Positions 33,601 through 40,274 of a stretch of 44,729 bases of DNA are shown here, one piece after another. The translations under genes were made by a program, and so were the position numbers. Source of the stretch: a virus; the IMG/VR virus record IMGVR_UViG_3300038415_000032, positions 1 through 44,729 of that record; one strand, 5' to 3'. Under the pieces are notes generated by a model. That model had not been told where the DNA came from and searched no databases. It saw nothing but the letters and a program-made list of their open reading frames with translations. The number at the start of each line of letters is the position of its first letter. Position 1 is the stretch's first letter.

Positions 33601-35152
33601 ACTGATGCTGTCGCAGTTCATGAAGCACACCATGCTGGTGGGTGACTTCTTCCACGCCAGCCGCATCATGTTCTACTCTCGCGCAGTCATGGGCTTGAAC
33701 GCTGGCGCACATAAACCGGGCTGGGCTTGCCTTGAGTTCAGCGAGCATAACTTGGCGAAGGCGGTCGAGTCCGGAGCGGTGTCAAAGGAAGCGGCTGCAT
33801 GGTGCTTGGAGAAGGTGCCGACTAACTTCGATGGTCAGAAGAGCTTCATGACCCGCTCAGCTCTGGCGAAGGAGATGCAGAAGCGCGGTCTGAACGTCGG
33901 CCAGATTCAGGACGCCATCTACAAGGACTTGGTGCATCACTGGCCGCTCATTGGAGGAGTGCTGGACAAATACAACAAGTTCCTGTTCGACAAGCTGACG
34001 CGCGGCCTGATGACCCGCTCGGCCATCTCGGAGTTCGAGCGCATCTCCAAGCTAGACCCGGAGCTGGACTCGCACCGCATCGCCATGACAGTTTCGCGCG
34101 ACATCAACAACCTGTTCGGTAGCATCGGTCGCCAGGGTTGGGTCAAGAGCCGGACGTTCCAAGACATCTTCCGCATGGCGTTCCTTGCGCCACAGTGGGC
34201 GGAAGGACTAATCAAGAAGGATGCGGCCATCCCTTACAAGCTGCTGACCGGAGTCCGCAATGGCGAGGCTATGAGAATGCTGAAGGGACAGGAGACGCTT
34301 GGCCGTGGCATTGGCCGTGGTCTGCTGGCCATGGCTGTGCTTACGCAGGTGTTGAACATGATTACGAAGGGGAAGCCTACGTGGGATAACGAGGACAAAG
34401 ACCACAAGTTCGATGCCGACATCGGCAGCGGCCTGTTCCTGTCTCCGCTGGCGGTGTATAACGAAATCCTGCACGACCTCGTCCGCTACAACGAGACGAA
34501 GCCGAAGGCGTGGGACGCCCTGCAAACCATCGGTGAGAACAAGTTCAGCCCGTATTCGCGCGCGGCTCTGGTGCTGGCCACGGACAAGAGCCCGACTGGG
34601 GAATACCAGACTACTTCTGCCGGAGTTCTTGGCACGGCCGCAAAGCAGCTCATTCCAATTCCCATCACTGGACGCGGTTCGTTTAGGGCGATGTTGGCCA
34701 TTGCCCAAGGCAAGGAACCGAACCCGATGCAGATGAGGGGAGCCATGGCGATTGCCGGATTGAAGGCGGAGATTGGGCGATCGGTGATGGCTCGGGTGCG
34801 CTCAAGCGCGGAAGACTTCGTGAAGGAAAACCATTTGAAGACGGAGACCTCGGTGATTACCACCACCGATGAGCCAAACTATCAGAAGCTGCGCCACGCG
34901 CTGGAGATTGGCGACGTGTCTGGTGCGGAAGGATTGCTGACGGAGCTGCGGAAGGACAAAGGCGACCACGCCATCATCGACGCCATGAAGCTGTGGGAGA
35001 AGAAGCCGTTCACTGGCAGCCTGAAGAACGAGCGCAAGTGGCTCGGCTCCATGACCGACAATGAACGGGCTCAGTATGATGCCGCCCTCGTGGCGAGGCG
35101 TCAGCTTTACAACAAGTGGCACGAGTTCTTCATTGCCCACCGGCAGCAATGA
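27638..35152 (+). CDS. Giant internal virion / ejection protein with HExxH motif (2504 aa)
   Basis: This is the largest gene in the window. The N-terminus (residues about 45-190) has Gly/Ala-rich hydrophobic helices (VGVGIGELAGGGPVDPVADV, LGIGLGLVGVIGG) that could insert in membranes. A charged linker rich in Lys/Glu/Ala follows. At residues 549-553 the sequence HEQIH (in QNLIAHEQIHSATPDDAA) matches a zinc metalloprotease HExxH. The remaining about 1900 residues are mostly helical and charged. The C-terminal third resembles long podovirus ejection proteins (T7 gp16-like in size and place) that form a trans-envelope channel. One multidomain polypeptide may combine several ejection functions. 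Its end overlaps the opposing primase gene by 23 bp. Confidence 0.75.
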   Translation: MPQFTIQDPTGRNLTVEGDAPPNPEQIKQIFDANPAPVPEPKMSVIQSAATGAASAAVPTVGAWAGAKAAASLTAKFAAKRIASGAVGVGIGELAGGGPVDPVADVLGIGLGLVGVIGGSSALDWVQNKILPDRIKNLISKAHEDHPIASDVGSVAASLGAFEMQSPKKLAGGAYDLLRGKMTREAKGVAMGAGLGAAVSVGQPLVTGQPITGENVAMGIIQSMIAGNTRFSEKHGANTPAAAKDAAAKIVAQMTPEEIAHAEQTKKDGVAPEIKQAMDETGVPYVLHNDTDQVVAKETEKAKTEAVETAAAKPADDINDLLEGKVPADTKKEEVVTEKAPVPEVKIPTNWDLEAQLKQLKFTESQKKKIRTMSADEQRKAIEVRKAAMDVDDAASKTAADAPKTDAAPAPKAEETPVATPKENTKPLEDFTAQVKSVKTMEELNALYPKLMADTGMTPEHKNQAESEMVDKQNELIQQELESGDVDRQEASTRTKDKEETGTGHMWFDRRDGKIHVSAARLSQVVNAMRYHGHSERAIRKQVQNLIAHEQIHSATPDDAAISLWDAMTAPEKWAVKKIYSGSEGRSDLYMAHEAFRMRMQEILGMKPDELTEMAGTERLKLDVIYGMQKAVRLIRENLVSRGIKGRASATIRSVQIRLNHAEQAANEKVQGASSRLADFSNPYEKLALEHEDSAEEYSQLGDVEGHDAMVAQARQLRAWGDQKNLEGTQNARSRLINIKKLKSTAQDPDAEAYVAYLRQQQQEHPEAFMDKSTQVGDAVSEVEATQRMVNGRVEDMMSKAIEDLEAGRRTASLTHSVRELEKHYEGRLQKGVLHEMLGQAFWKRIEGLKGAEVDSLLNSELAKDVRKAGGKNEAKGLISLEKGITYRGTDDAPPAELTKEQAMEVFKLLSPDEKKAELAKQSEKPDKVLERQDGETIAASMRKRLKRQADLYMQMMEPILDETNFKREVTPEDVRLGGGKNEDSIVTLRTSDQKSIHKLKSSLLDFANRSKHDPRTASRRIAVLKSMSSDRVFMASVYSKDGQPMILDPITKGEHMGLPAILKRYQIIHSILLDEPVLGYSKTFAKYGDFSEQFLQPALARESRANKYQQQTISDSEAMQAMTARYTKGSTPIGSRIVDEFGNEADKHDPLAEEKIKEMRKMGAEERRKQLDEIDAELEKGSDINESDRIRLEREIEAFEKDPQLSQEAEGFGSNVERGGGGHVSGPAAAETHAMIGTGRSGIRTKEPLKDYEAGKLYDAIKWTDSPEVVARIIKQLKEFKDPVLTNALGKYARKVFVEYRKVARKYNAKQQQLMGELLINQTARLLVGIRAKSASRADFVRRILKATNPKPTERWSSLEHLDTKKELEMPLDRRAPTDVQGAPQGTGAPMPEASAQPSIEPALDHRDLRWMDALIAFTSDARPSEYQDVRDPFSGKERAKISQETKQSLAKAREDYLSGKRADAPQAALSDPTTGISGDIQERLDWLADKSRKLPITTKQIQDLQKMSLEERNRKQFAATRLWVEDGINDVKRVTGAYLSRREAKDIQSRYLDAAGNLAANGARDAGWTVKNCFNMASNMFGVLKDKSVEKKLAGVNPLVAAKAIARKFVWSDSAKARAVEIANSQREYRLVRAMMDGDITKTKVILAQLEAEPNLPKSQGKKVWDSKKQEMVEEHPGKADLGDTNRKYIQGLKDKLNNGLIKTDQLAALGSEYGKILRAGVERQLINEGQLKFKDAEYSFDPSQLKRLDVFKQQVADGIEKAKKLLAGPDRLQHLKARAWLESNAKLMEELDYAKTHWRDAEMQTASIAATRAYDSAFEIGKQNGYQAKFDYGYLPDRYNAEFFNNDTVDFGEKRILGRQWTKGKTFENYYEAASVDAYIPTTRDSSALVEHSTRQVLNKVNEKQWQEGWYAMKDSVTGAPLAAPMKSVNGYEVADLPPEYSGNQYVNLKGVDGKNVAVLHGYDRLYRQLTEPSAITSWLPSRGALMLSQFMKHTMLVGDFFHASRIMFYSRAVMGLNAGAHKPGWACLEFSEHNLAKAVESGAVSKEAAAWCLEKVPTNFDGQKSFMTRSALAKEMQKRGLNVGQIQDAIYKDLVHHWPLIGGVLDKYNKFLFDKLTRGLMTRSAISEFERISKLDPELDSHRIAMTVSRDINNLFGSIGRQGWVKSRTFQDIFRMAFLAPQWAEGLIKKDAAIPYKLLTGVRNGEAMRMLKGQETLGRGIGRGLLAMAVLTQVLNMITKGKPTWDNEDKDHKFDADIGSGLFLSPLAVYNEILHDLVRYNETKPKAWDALQTIGENKFSPYSRAALVLATDKSPTGEYQTTSAGVLGTAAKQLIPIPITGRGSFRAMLAIAQGKEPNPMQMRGAMAIAGLKAEIGRSVMARVRSSAEDFVKENHLKTETSVITTTDEPNYQKLRHALEIGDVSGAEGLLTELRKDKGDHAIIDAMKLWEKKPFTGSLKNERKWLGSMTDNERAQYDAALVARRQLYNKWHEFFIAHRQQ

Positions 35153-35951
35153 CTTGGTTCCAGACCATCGACTTGACGAGCGACATCAGCATTGCATCTG
35201 TCCCTCCGGTTGACACGAACTCCCTCATGTCCTTGCATGGCAGGGTAAGCACCGTGTTTGGGACTGGTAGGTGACGGGAAAGGACGGCTGCCCCATCCAG
35301 TCCCGGCTTGTCATTGTCAGCCACGATGACCACTTCCTTCACGGATTCGCGTTTAACGAACCGCACAAGGTCGAAGAGCCCGGACGAGCAGGACGGCCTG
35401 CCGATACAGCGCAGGCCTACGGTGAAGCCGGCGCAGGTGTCTGTGGGGCCTTCAAAGACAAACAGCGTCTGTCTCCGGTAGTCGTCCCTTGGGATGAACA
35501 GGGCGTTGGCGCTGCCGGTGACTGCCCACTTCTTGCCGTTGAATCCTCGCAACCGGATGCCGACCAGTTCTCCGAGACCGTCTCGCATGGGAAATGCCCA
35601 TGCCTGATGGAAGGTTGACCATGCCGCGCCGATGGACTTGACGCTGGAGAAGCTGACGGCAATCTCTCGAGCCAGCTTCTCCTGCCATTCCGGTTTCGTT
35701 GCCGAAAGCCAGTCGTAGTAGAGCGTATGCAGGTCAACCGCCGGCTTCTTGCGCTCCTGCTTGATGATGATGGGCTTGACCCGATGCTCGCCGTCCGCCT
35801 TGTGGATGTAGCCGACCGAGCCGTCCTTTAGGACGAACTGCTTTTCGGACTGCACCCTCATGCAGAGGAACTCGCGGCCTGAATCGGACACCATGCACCA
35901 GTCTTTCTTGCCGCAGACGCACTCGATTCCGCCCTTGAGTCTTATCCACAT
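35130..35951 (-). CDS. Primase-like protein: zinc-binding N-terminus plus TOPRIM domain
   Basis: The start is set at ATG 35951, overlapping the RusA-like gene end by ten bases. The 273-aa product has Cys11, Cys13, Cys19 and Cys30 in IECVCGKKDWCMVSDSGREF and the following LCMRV, a primase-type zinc site. It also has a TOPRIM domain: the acidic EGPTD (residues 167-171) and ADNDKPG (211-217), which hold the metal-binding Glu and Asp. It lacks a helicase domain, which may be supplied by the 37045 gene. It probably makes primers for replication by host polymerase. It is the last gene of the leftward arm. Confidence 0.8.
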   Translation of the reverse strand: MWIRLKGGIECVCGKKDWCMVSDSGREFLCMRVQSEKQFVLKDGSVGYIHKADGEHRVKPIIIKQERKKPAVDLHTLYYDWLSATKPEWQEKLAREIAVSFSSVKSIGAAWSTFHQAWAFPMRDGLGELVGIRLRGFNGKKWAVTGSANALFIPRDDYRRQTLFVFEGPTDTCAGFTVGLRCIGRPSCSSGLFDLVRFVKRESVKEVVIVADNDKPGLDGAAVLSRHLPVPNTVLTLPCKDMREFVSTGGTDAMLMSLVKSMVWNQVIAAGGQ

Positions 35952-36318
35952 ACTGTCTCCATTTTTACAATCACCCCTTCGGTGGACTTGGTTTCGACTT
36001 GTCCATATTCCCATCGGATGCGACCGTCTCCGTCGTCAATGGAGAGGTTGCAGGCGATGGCGTCCCTGAGAGGCTTGAGTGAAGCCACATTGTTATCGTC
36101 ATCAACTTCACGCCGCCGAGCTGCAACGAGTGTAATGCGGATGAGTTCTTTTGAGCGGCGTCTTTTGTGATACGATGGAACACGCGCCAATGCTTGTGAA
36201 GGTATTGGTTCGGGCTTACAGGCTTCCATGGGACGAAGTATGTTAGAGCCGTATAGGTGTGGGTTGAGCCTTCGGACTGACTCGCTGATTTTGGTTGGAA
36301 GCCTATTTGTTTTTTCAT
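35942..36318 (-). pseudogene. rusA: RusA-like Holliday junction resolvase, frameshifted
   Basis: ATG 36318 follows the preceding stop directly and encodes YFVPWKPVSPNQYLHKHWRV then FHRITKDAAQ, the N-terminal half of a RusA-type enzyme. The C-terminal half lies one frame over: ELIRITLVAARRREVDDDNN and ASLKPLRDAIACNLSIDDGD, carrying the conserved D-x-D-N, Lys and double Asp of the family. Adding one A to the AAAA run (plus-strand TTTT at 36149-36152) joins both. The span of 377 bases is 378 minus one. The repaired protein would have 125 aa. The enzyme resolves four-way junctions before packaging. Error, mutation or recoding at A-AAG are the options. Confidence 0.75.
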
Positions 36319-36660
36319 TCACACCTTCTCCTCCATGACGCTGTTGACTTCGATGAACGCCATCGGCTTCGTTTGCAGGGCAGATTTAGTTCTGACCAGC
36401 GCCGGAATCCTTGTGTTGTAGATGTAGTGGTAGTTCTGCGACAGGCGTTTTGCCTTCTTCTCGAACTTGCCGGACTCGTTCATCAGCTGCGTCTGATAGC
36501 CGGCAGAGCAAGCGGTCTCTGACTCGCGCATCTTGGCGTGATGTTTGACCATCATCTTCTCGCTGTCCTTCAGCTTCTTGGCCGCAAGACGTTTCAGCTT
36601 GATGATTTCGGAGTCAATCTCAAAGACCGCCGTGAATACTTTGCGTTTTCTGGGTGGCAT
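36319..36660 (-). CDS. Basic helical protein, 113 aa
   Basis: The product starts MPPRKRKVFTAVFEIDSEII and is dominated by Lys-rich helices (KLKRLAAKKLKDSEKMMVKH), probably a coiled coil. No enzyme motif is visible. It is encoded between the 58-aa protein and the RusA-like gene, so a role in DNA handling is possible. It is not recognised as a known family. Confidence 0.65.
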   Translation of the reverse strand: MPPRKRKVFTAVFEIDSEIIKLKRLAAKKLKDSEKMMVKHHAKMRESETACSAGYQTQLMNESGKFEKKAKRLSQNYHYIYNTRIPALVRTKSALQTKPMAFIEVNSVMEEKV

Positions 36661-36661
36661 A

Positions 36662-36838
36662 TCATTCCTTTCTCTTGGCTATTTGTTTGTGGCTGAATAT
36701 GTGAATCATTCCAGCCCCGTTGTCTCCAACCAGTTCGCAGGCATAGCGAACCAGTCCAGAGAGAGTCTTGAACTTTCCTATGATTACACCGTTAAACTTG
36801 TAGCCCTTTGGCTTTTTCATCTTTTCTCCAATGTTCAT
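36662..36838 (-). CDS. Small hypothetical protein, 58 aa
   Basis: ATG 36838 lies one base after the preceding stop, and TGA (36662-36664) one base before the next ATG. The upstream AAGAAAGGAG is a good ribosome site. The product MNIGEKMKKPKGYKFNGVII... continues with a compact domain (LVRYACELVGDNGAGMIHIF). An internal ATG (MKKPKG) is also possible. The family is not recognised, but the spacing and composition make it a convincing gene. Confidence 0.65.
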   Translation of the reverse strand: MNIGEKMKKPKGYKFNGVIIGKFKTLSGLVRYACELVGDNGAGMIHIFSHKQIAKRKE

Positions 36839-36839
36839 A

Positions 36840-37037
36840 TCATTCTCCTTTCTTGGGTTCCGTAACTCCGGCTGCCAGCCGCTCCAGTGTCTGCACGGCG
36901 CACATCGCCTTCTGCATATTGATTAAGGCCGAACGGACGCTGGCACTGTTCCTGCCTTCATCGCTTCCCTCCAGATGCGCCACGGCAATCTTCGCCGCAG
37001 CAATGGAGTTTCTTGTCAGTTCTTGTTTATGTGTCAT
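36840..37037 (-). CDS. Small helical protein, 65 aa
   Basis: The product MTHKQELTRNSIAAAKIAVA... is almost entirely predicted helix, with an Ala-rich face (ALINMQKAMCAVQTLERLAA). Three genes here are separated by one to seven bases, so they are co-translated with the helicase above. No motif is seen and the function is unknown. Confidence 0.6.
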   Translation of the reverse strand: MTHKQELTRNSIAAAKIAVAHLEGSDEGRNSASVRSALINMQKAMCAVQTLERLAAGVTEPKKGE

Positions 37038-37044
37038 ATTTGTT

Positions 37045-38817
37045 TCAGTTTAATTTGTTCTCCGTTGGTGAAATGGAAGAGAGCTCAACCCTCCTCCATC
37101 CATTTCCGGCGAGCGCATTCATTATGGCGCTCGCCCGTTTCATTGACAGGTCCTTCACTTCTAGTTCTGGATAGAACCTTTTGATCTGGTTGCATTGCTT
37201 GAAGGTGGCTAGTTTGTTTCCCCACCTTCTAAAGAGCTCGTTCAGGAGCTGCCTGCCCTGCGCGTAACCCATCTTGTCCGGGTCAATCCCCTGCTTCATC
37301 AGCAGCAGGCGCTGCGGCTCCGACAGGCTCTTTCCCTTGTCCCAGCCCTTATCCTGAACAGGAGACAGCGCAAATGCGTCGAACGGGTTGACCTTCGTGG
37401 CGGAGTATTTTACCTTGGCCACCAGCTTGTTCTTGCGGGCTTCCTCAAACGCGCGCCGGAGTTCAGCATCCTTGCGGATGCGCTCCTCCTCCTCGGCCAG
37501 AACCTCTCGCACCTGCATCTTTCCCTTCTCCCTTTTCATTCGCTCGATTGCGGCCTCGATGGCAGCCTCGCTGTTCTTGCCACCAAGGATGTCGGCGGTC
37601 GTCATCAGCTTGTGCTTTCCGCTGTTGCCCACCATGTCCAGCACCCGCATCTTTGGCTTTTCGCTGCCTGCAATAGCCAGCAGCCGCTCCTCCTTGTTGT
37701 CGAGTCCGTCCACTATGCCCGGCAGCGTCCTCGTTCCACGTCCGATCATTTGCGCGTAGAGTGAGCGGCTCTTGGTAGGCCGCGCAACTACGATGATTTC
37801 CACAGCCGGATTGTCGTAGCCCTCCGTGGTGACACCGCAGTTGACTAGGATGGATGATTCGCCCCGGCCAAAGCGGTCGAACACTTCCTGCCGTTCCTGG
37901 TCGCTCGTCTTGCCGCAGACCCAGTTGCTCAGGTTGGGGATGACACGGTTGAAGATGTTGCTCAACATCTCAGCCTGTGCCACGGATGCCGTGAATACGA
38001 TTGTCCGCTTCGGGGTGCATTCCAGATGCAACCGCTCCGCCCAGTGTTCCGTCGGCACGTCCAGCAGTGTGTTTGGATTTAGCCCATACATGGCCTCCAA
38101 CGTGGCCTGCACCACGCGCTGCACAGGCTCCTCGGCCTCCATGGCGGCGGCAAGGTCTGCTCCGTTCAGGTCGCCGGCCGTCGTCCTCATGTTCTCGAAG
38201 TTCAGCGAGCCAACCGCGATGAACTCCTGCTCTGGCTCAACCAGCCAGCCGTTGTCAACTCCGAACAAGATGTCGTAGTCGAAGGCGACCGTCTCGAAGA
38301 TGGCTCCCAATGCTTCCTCATCGGCTCGGTCAGGGGTCGCTGTTACCCCGAGCACCTTCAGCTCTGGGTTGCCATTCATGAAGTAGTCCACGATGGCCTT
38401 ATTGCCCTTGCTTACCGAGTGGTGTGATTCATCATACAGCAGTAGCCCGAAGTCTTTCGGGTTGAACCGCTGCATCCGCTTCTTGTCCGGTTCGCCGGAG
38501 CCAAGTGTCTGCACTGTAGCCAGCACCACCGGAGCCTGTGTGAACAAGTTGGTGGATGCTGTGAGTTCCGCCTTCTCAATCTCGCAGTCAATGCCATGGA
38601 TGGCGAAGGCGCGTCTTGCTTGGAAGATAAGTTCCGAGCGGTGGGCAAGGAAGATGGTTCGCTTGGGAACCATACGCGCAACCACCTCGGTCATTATCAC
38701 GGTCTTGCCCAAACCCGTCCCGGCGACGCCAAGCACAGAGCGGTGCTCGTCCCACTCTTTGTAGATTAAATCAACAGCCTCCTGTTGATAATCTCGCATC
38801 TTAAATTTACTACTCAT
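37045..38817 (-). CDS. SF2 DEAD/DEAH-type helicase
   Basis: The 590-aa protein has the SF2 motifs in order: Q-like MRDYQQEAVD, Walker A GTGLGKT (residues 33-39), DESHH (motif II), VTATPDR (III), VTTEGYDNP (V) and MIGRGTRTLPG (VI). It resembles the ResIII/Type III restriction-helicase branch used by many phages for replication or recombination. A Glu/Arg/Lys-rich coil follows (residues about 420-480). The C-terminal domain (LLMKQGIDPDKMGYAQGRQL and later) resembles DNA-binding extensions of phage helicases. It probably works with the TOPRIM primase-like protein. Its start overlaps the stop of the 66-aa gene (ATGA). Confidence 0.9.
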   Translation of the reverse strand: MSSKFKMRDYQQEAVDLIYKEWDEHRSVLGVAGTGLGKTVIMTEVVARMVPKRTIFLAHRSELIFQARRAFAIHGIDCEIEKAELTASTNLFTQAPVVLATVQTLGSGEPDKKRMQRFNPKDFGLLLYDESHHSVSKGNKAIVDYFMNGNPELKVLGVTATPDRADEEALGAIFETVAFDYDILFGVDNGWLVEPEQEFIAVGSLNFENMRTTAGDLNGADLAAAMEAEEPVQRVVQATLEAMYGLNPNTLLDVPTEHWAERLHLECTPKRTIVFTASVAQAEMLSNIFNRVIPNLSNWVCGKTSDQERQEVFDRFGRGESSILVNCGVTTEGYDNPAVEIIVVARPTKSRSLYAQMIGRGTRTLPGIVDGLDNKEERLLAIAGSEKPKMRVLDMVGNSGKHKLMTTADILGGKNSEAAIEAAIERMKREKGKMQVREVLAEEEERIRKDAELRRAFEEARKNKLVAKVKYSATKVNPFDAFALSPVQDKGWDKGKSLSEPQRLLLMKQGIDPDKMGYAQGRQLLNELFRRWGNKLATFKQCNQIKRFYPELEVKDLSMKRASAIMNALAGNGWRRVELSSISPTENKLN

Positions 38818-39014
38818 CGTTCAGCTCTCCAGTGAAGCTTGGCTAGGCGGATAACCCTATTCACGTCAATATCTTCTCGGTCGCAGAAGTGGAGTATGTT
38901 TGCTATTAGGTCTTGAGGAGTCATTCTGTTCAAGGCTTTGCCGCCACAATCTGCCCGATGATTGTTTGTAATATATCCGACCATCTTGCGCGGCTTGAAT
39001 TTGAATGTGCTCAC
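38814..39014 (-). CDS. Small hypothetical protein, 66 aa
   Basis: The product (MSTFKFKPRKMVGYITNNHR...) has a basic N-terminus and a helical C-terminus (MTPQDLIANILHFCDREDID). Four-base overlaps link it to the ParB-like gene upstream and the helicase downstream. The function is unknown; a helicase accessory factor is a guess from position alone. Confidence 0.65.
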   Translation of the reverse strand: MSTFKFKPRKMVGYITNNHRADCGGKALNRMTPQDLIANILHFCDREDIDVNRVIRLAKLHWRAER

Positions 39015-39985
39015 TTCTTCACCATCCTTTCACGCATCTCTTTGAACTCCTTCGGCACACAGGTCTTCCAGCGGAACTGGCTGATGACGCCACGGCCAGA
39101 GCACATCTTGCACTTCTCTGGCAATTTGCCTTGGCAAACGCTACAAGTAGCATACGGCAGGGCGAGCTTCACTCCGCTGTATAGCTTATCAAGGTCAGCG
39201 AGAATCCCGCTGAAGTTGACCTCCGCATAGAGAGGGTCTTTGTCGGACTGCGCCTTCGTGATACGACCCTTGATTCCAGAGACCATACCAAGGATTGAAT
39301 CCACCTCGCCAGCGCGCTCCCAGAACACCATCGCCTTTTCAGGGATGGGATATCCAGTGTCGTCGGTCTCAACTGGCGGTGTATTTTTGGCACGAACACT
39401 TGGAGCTGGATTTTCATCAACGGTATCTTTTTCTTCATGTTTCCCTTTGTTTTCATCATTTATGGTGCGTGTTCTTGCACCATCTTTGGTCTTGACAGCT
39501 GGTTGTGCAACTCCTTTTTTGTCGGTGACAGTGGTGCGTGATTCCACCTTTTTCACGCACTCCATCCCAGAGCGGACTTCCTTCACAAGGCTGTCGCTGA
39601 CGGAGCAGATTTCCGCAATCTCGCGCAGACTCTTGTCGGGGAACTCCATGATTGCCGTCTCGACACACTGGCGCTTGTCGGCGTTGGTGCGGCGCAGGCC
39701 GTGATGTATGTTTGCCTGAAGCGCGAAGATGATGGCGTGTTCTCGGTCGGCGTTGCGAACCTCGAACGTCGCCGCCTTGACACCTGCCGCCTTGAGCGCG
39801 TTGATTCGGTGGACACCGTCCGCAGTGATGTATTTTCCGCCCACTTGGTATAGCACCGGCATGGGCAGCTTCTCCTTCCGCTTGTAGGCGGAGGCGTAGT
39901 CAGACACTGTCTCCGGGCATATCTCAGCCCGCGTCTTGGGCGCGAGCGACAGGTCTATGTCCGCTAGGAATATGATTTTGTTCAT
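39011..39985 (-). CDS. ParB-like protein with C-terminal zinc knuckle
   Basis: The 324-aa product has an N-terminal ParB/sulfiredoxin-type fold (PVLYQVGGKYITADGVHRIN with D-G-x-H-R at residues 56-60; LQANIHHGLRRTNADKR). An HTH follows at residues about 120-140 (LREIAEICSVSDSLVKEVRS), then a charged linker. Near the C-terminus there are two CxxC pairs (ATCSVCQGKLPEKCKMCSGR), like a DnaJ-type or RNA-polymerase-type zinc knuckle. Phage ParB-like proteins can act in DNA binding, nicking or host regulation. No ParA or parS was seen, so partitioning is not indicated. Confidence 0.8.
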   Translation of the reverse strand: MNKIIFLADIDLSLAPKTRAEICPETVSDYASAYKRKEKLPMPVLYQVGGKYITADGVHRINALKAAGVKAATFEVRNADREHAIIFALQANIHHGLRRTNADKRQCVETAIMEFPDKSLREIAEICSVSDSLVKEVRSGMECVKKVESRTTVTDKKGVAQPAVKTKDGARTRTINDENKGKHEEKDTVDENPAPSVRAKNTPPVETDDTGYPIPEKAMVFWERAGEVDSILGMVSGIKGRITKAQSDKDPLYAEVNFSGILADLDKLYSGVKLALPYATCSVCQGKLPEKCKMCSGRGVISQFRWKTCVPKEFKEMRERMVKK

Positions 39986-40113
39986 GGCTTATTGAGGTTG
40001 CGTTTGATTTTGAGTCCGACCACCGGCTTGATGGCGTCGGCTACTCTTTTGTTGAGAGATGGGAACATGGAGCAAAGCCACTTTACACCAATTATTTTGA
40101 TTTCAGTTTTCAT
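39982..40113 (-). CDS. Small basic protein, 43 aa
   Basis: ATG 40113 to TGA 39982-39984, overlapping the ParB-like start (ATGA). The product begins MKTEIKIIGVKWLCSMFPSL and ends with KIKRNLNKP, basic with amphipathic segments. Its first 19 bases are identical to the start of the 43239 gene (positions 43221-43239). Function unknown. Confidence 0.5.
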   Translation of the reverse strand: MKTEIKIIGVKWLCSMFPSLNKRVADAIKPVVGLKIKRNLNKP

Positions 40114-40154
40114 GTGTGATATGGTGATTTGTCTGCGATGTTTGTTTGTTTCAT
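40110..40154 (-). CDS. 14-aa upstream mini-ORF
   Basis: ATG 40154 opens MKQTNIADKSPYHT and its TGA overlaps the next start by four bases (ATGA at 40110-40113). It directly follows the hairpin at 40165-40194 in the transcript and could couple translation of the 43-aa gene. Support is the overlap only. Confidence 0.25.
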   Translation of the reverse strand: MKQTNIADKSPYHT

Positions 40155-40164
40155 GGTTGAAAGG

Positions 40165-40194
40165 CCCGCCGGAGCCAGTGATGACTCCGGCGGG
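40165..40194 (-). terminator. Strong hairpin, possible (weak) terminator in the recombination operon
   Basis: A 10-bp perfect stem, CCCGCCGGAG (40165-40174) and CTCCGGCGGG (40185-40194), with a 10-base loop. In the leftward direction it is followed by CCTTTCA, so its termination signal is weak; on the plus strand it is followed by TTTGTTTAG. It separates the exonuclease/RecT unit from the ParB-helicase unit and may reduce read-through. Confidence 0.6.
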
Positions 40195-40199
40195 TTTGT

Positions 40200-40274
40200 T
40201 TAGTTCTTCCGTGTGAGCAGGAAGATGATGAAGCCGACTGCGGCCAGCATCAGGATGATAGGAATCCAGTTCAC
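40200..40274 (-). CDS. 24-aa membrane peptide
   Basis: GTG 40274 overlaps the stop of the exonuclease gene (GTGA), and TAA lies at 40200-40202. The product is essentially one transmembrane helix with a basic C-terminus: NWIPIILMLAAVGFIIFLLT then RKN. The topology would be N-out, C-in. Small membrane peptides in early operons can act on host membrane functions; nothing more specific can be said. Confidence 0.5.
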   Translation of the reverse strand: MNWIPIILMLAAVGFIIFLLTRKN

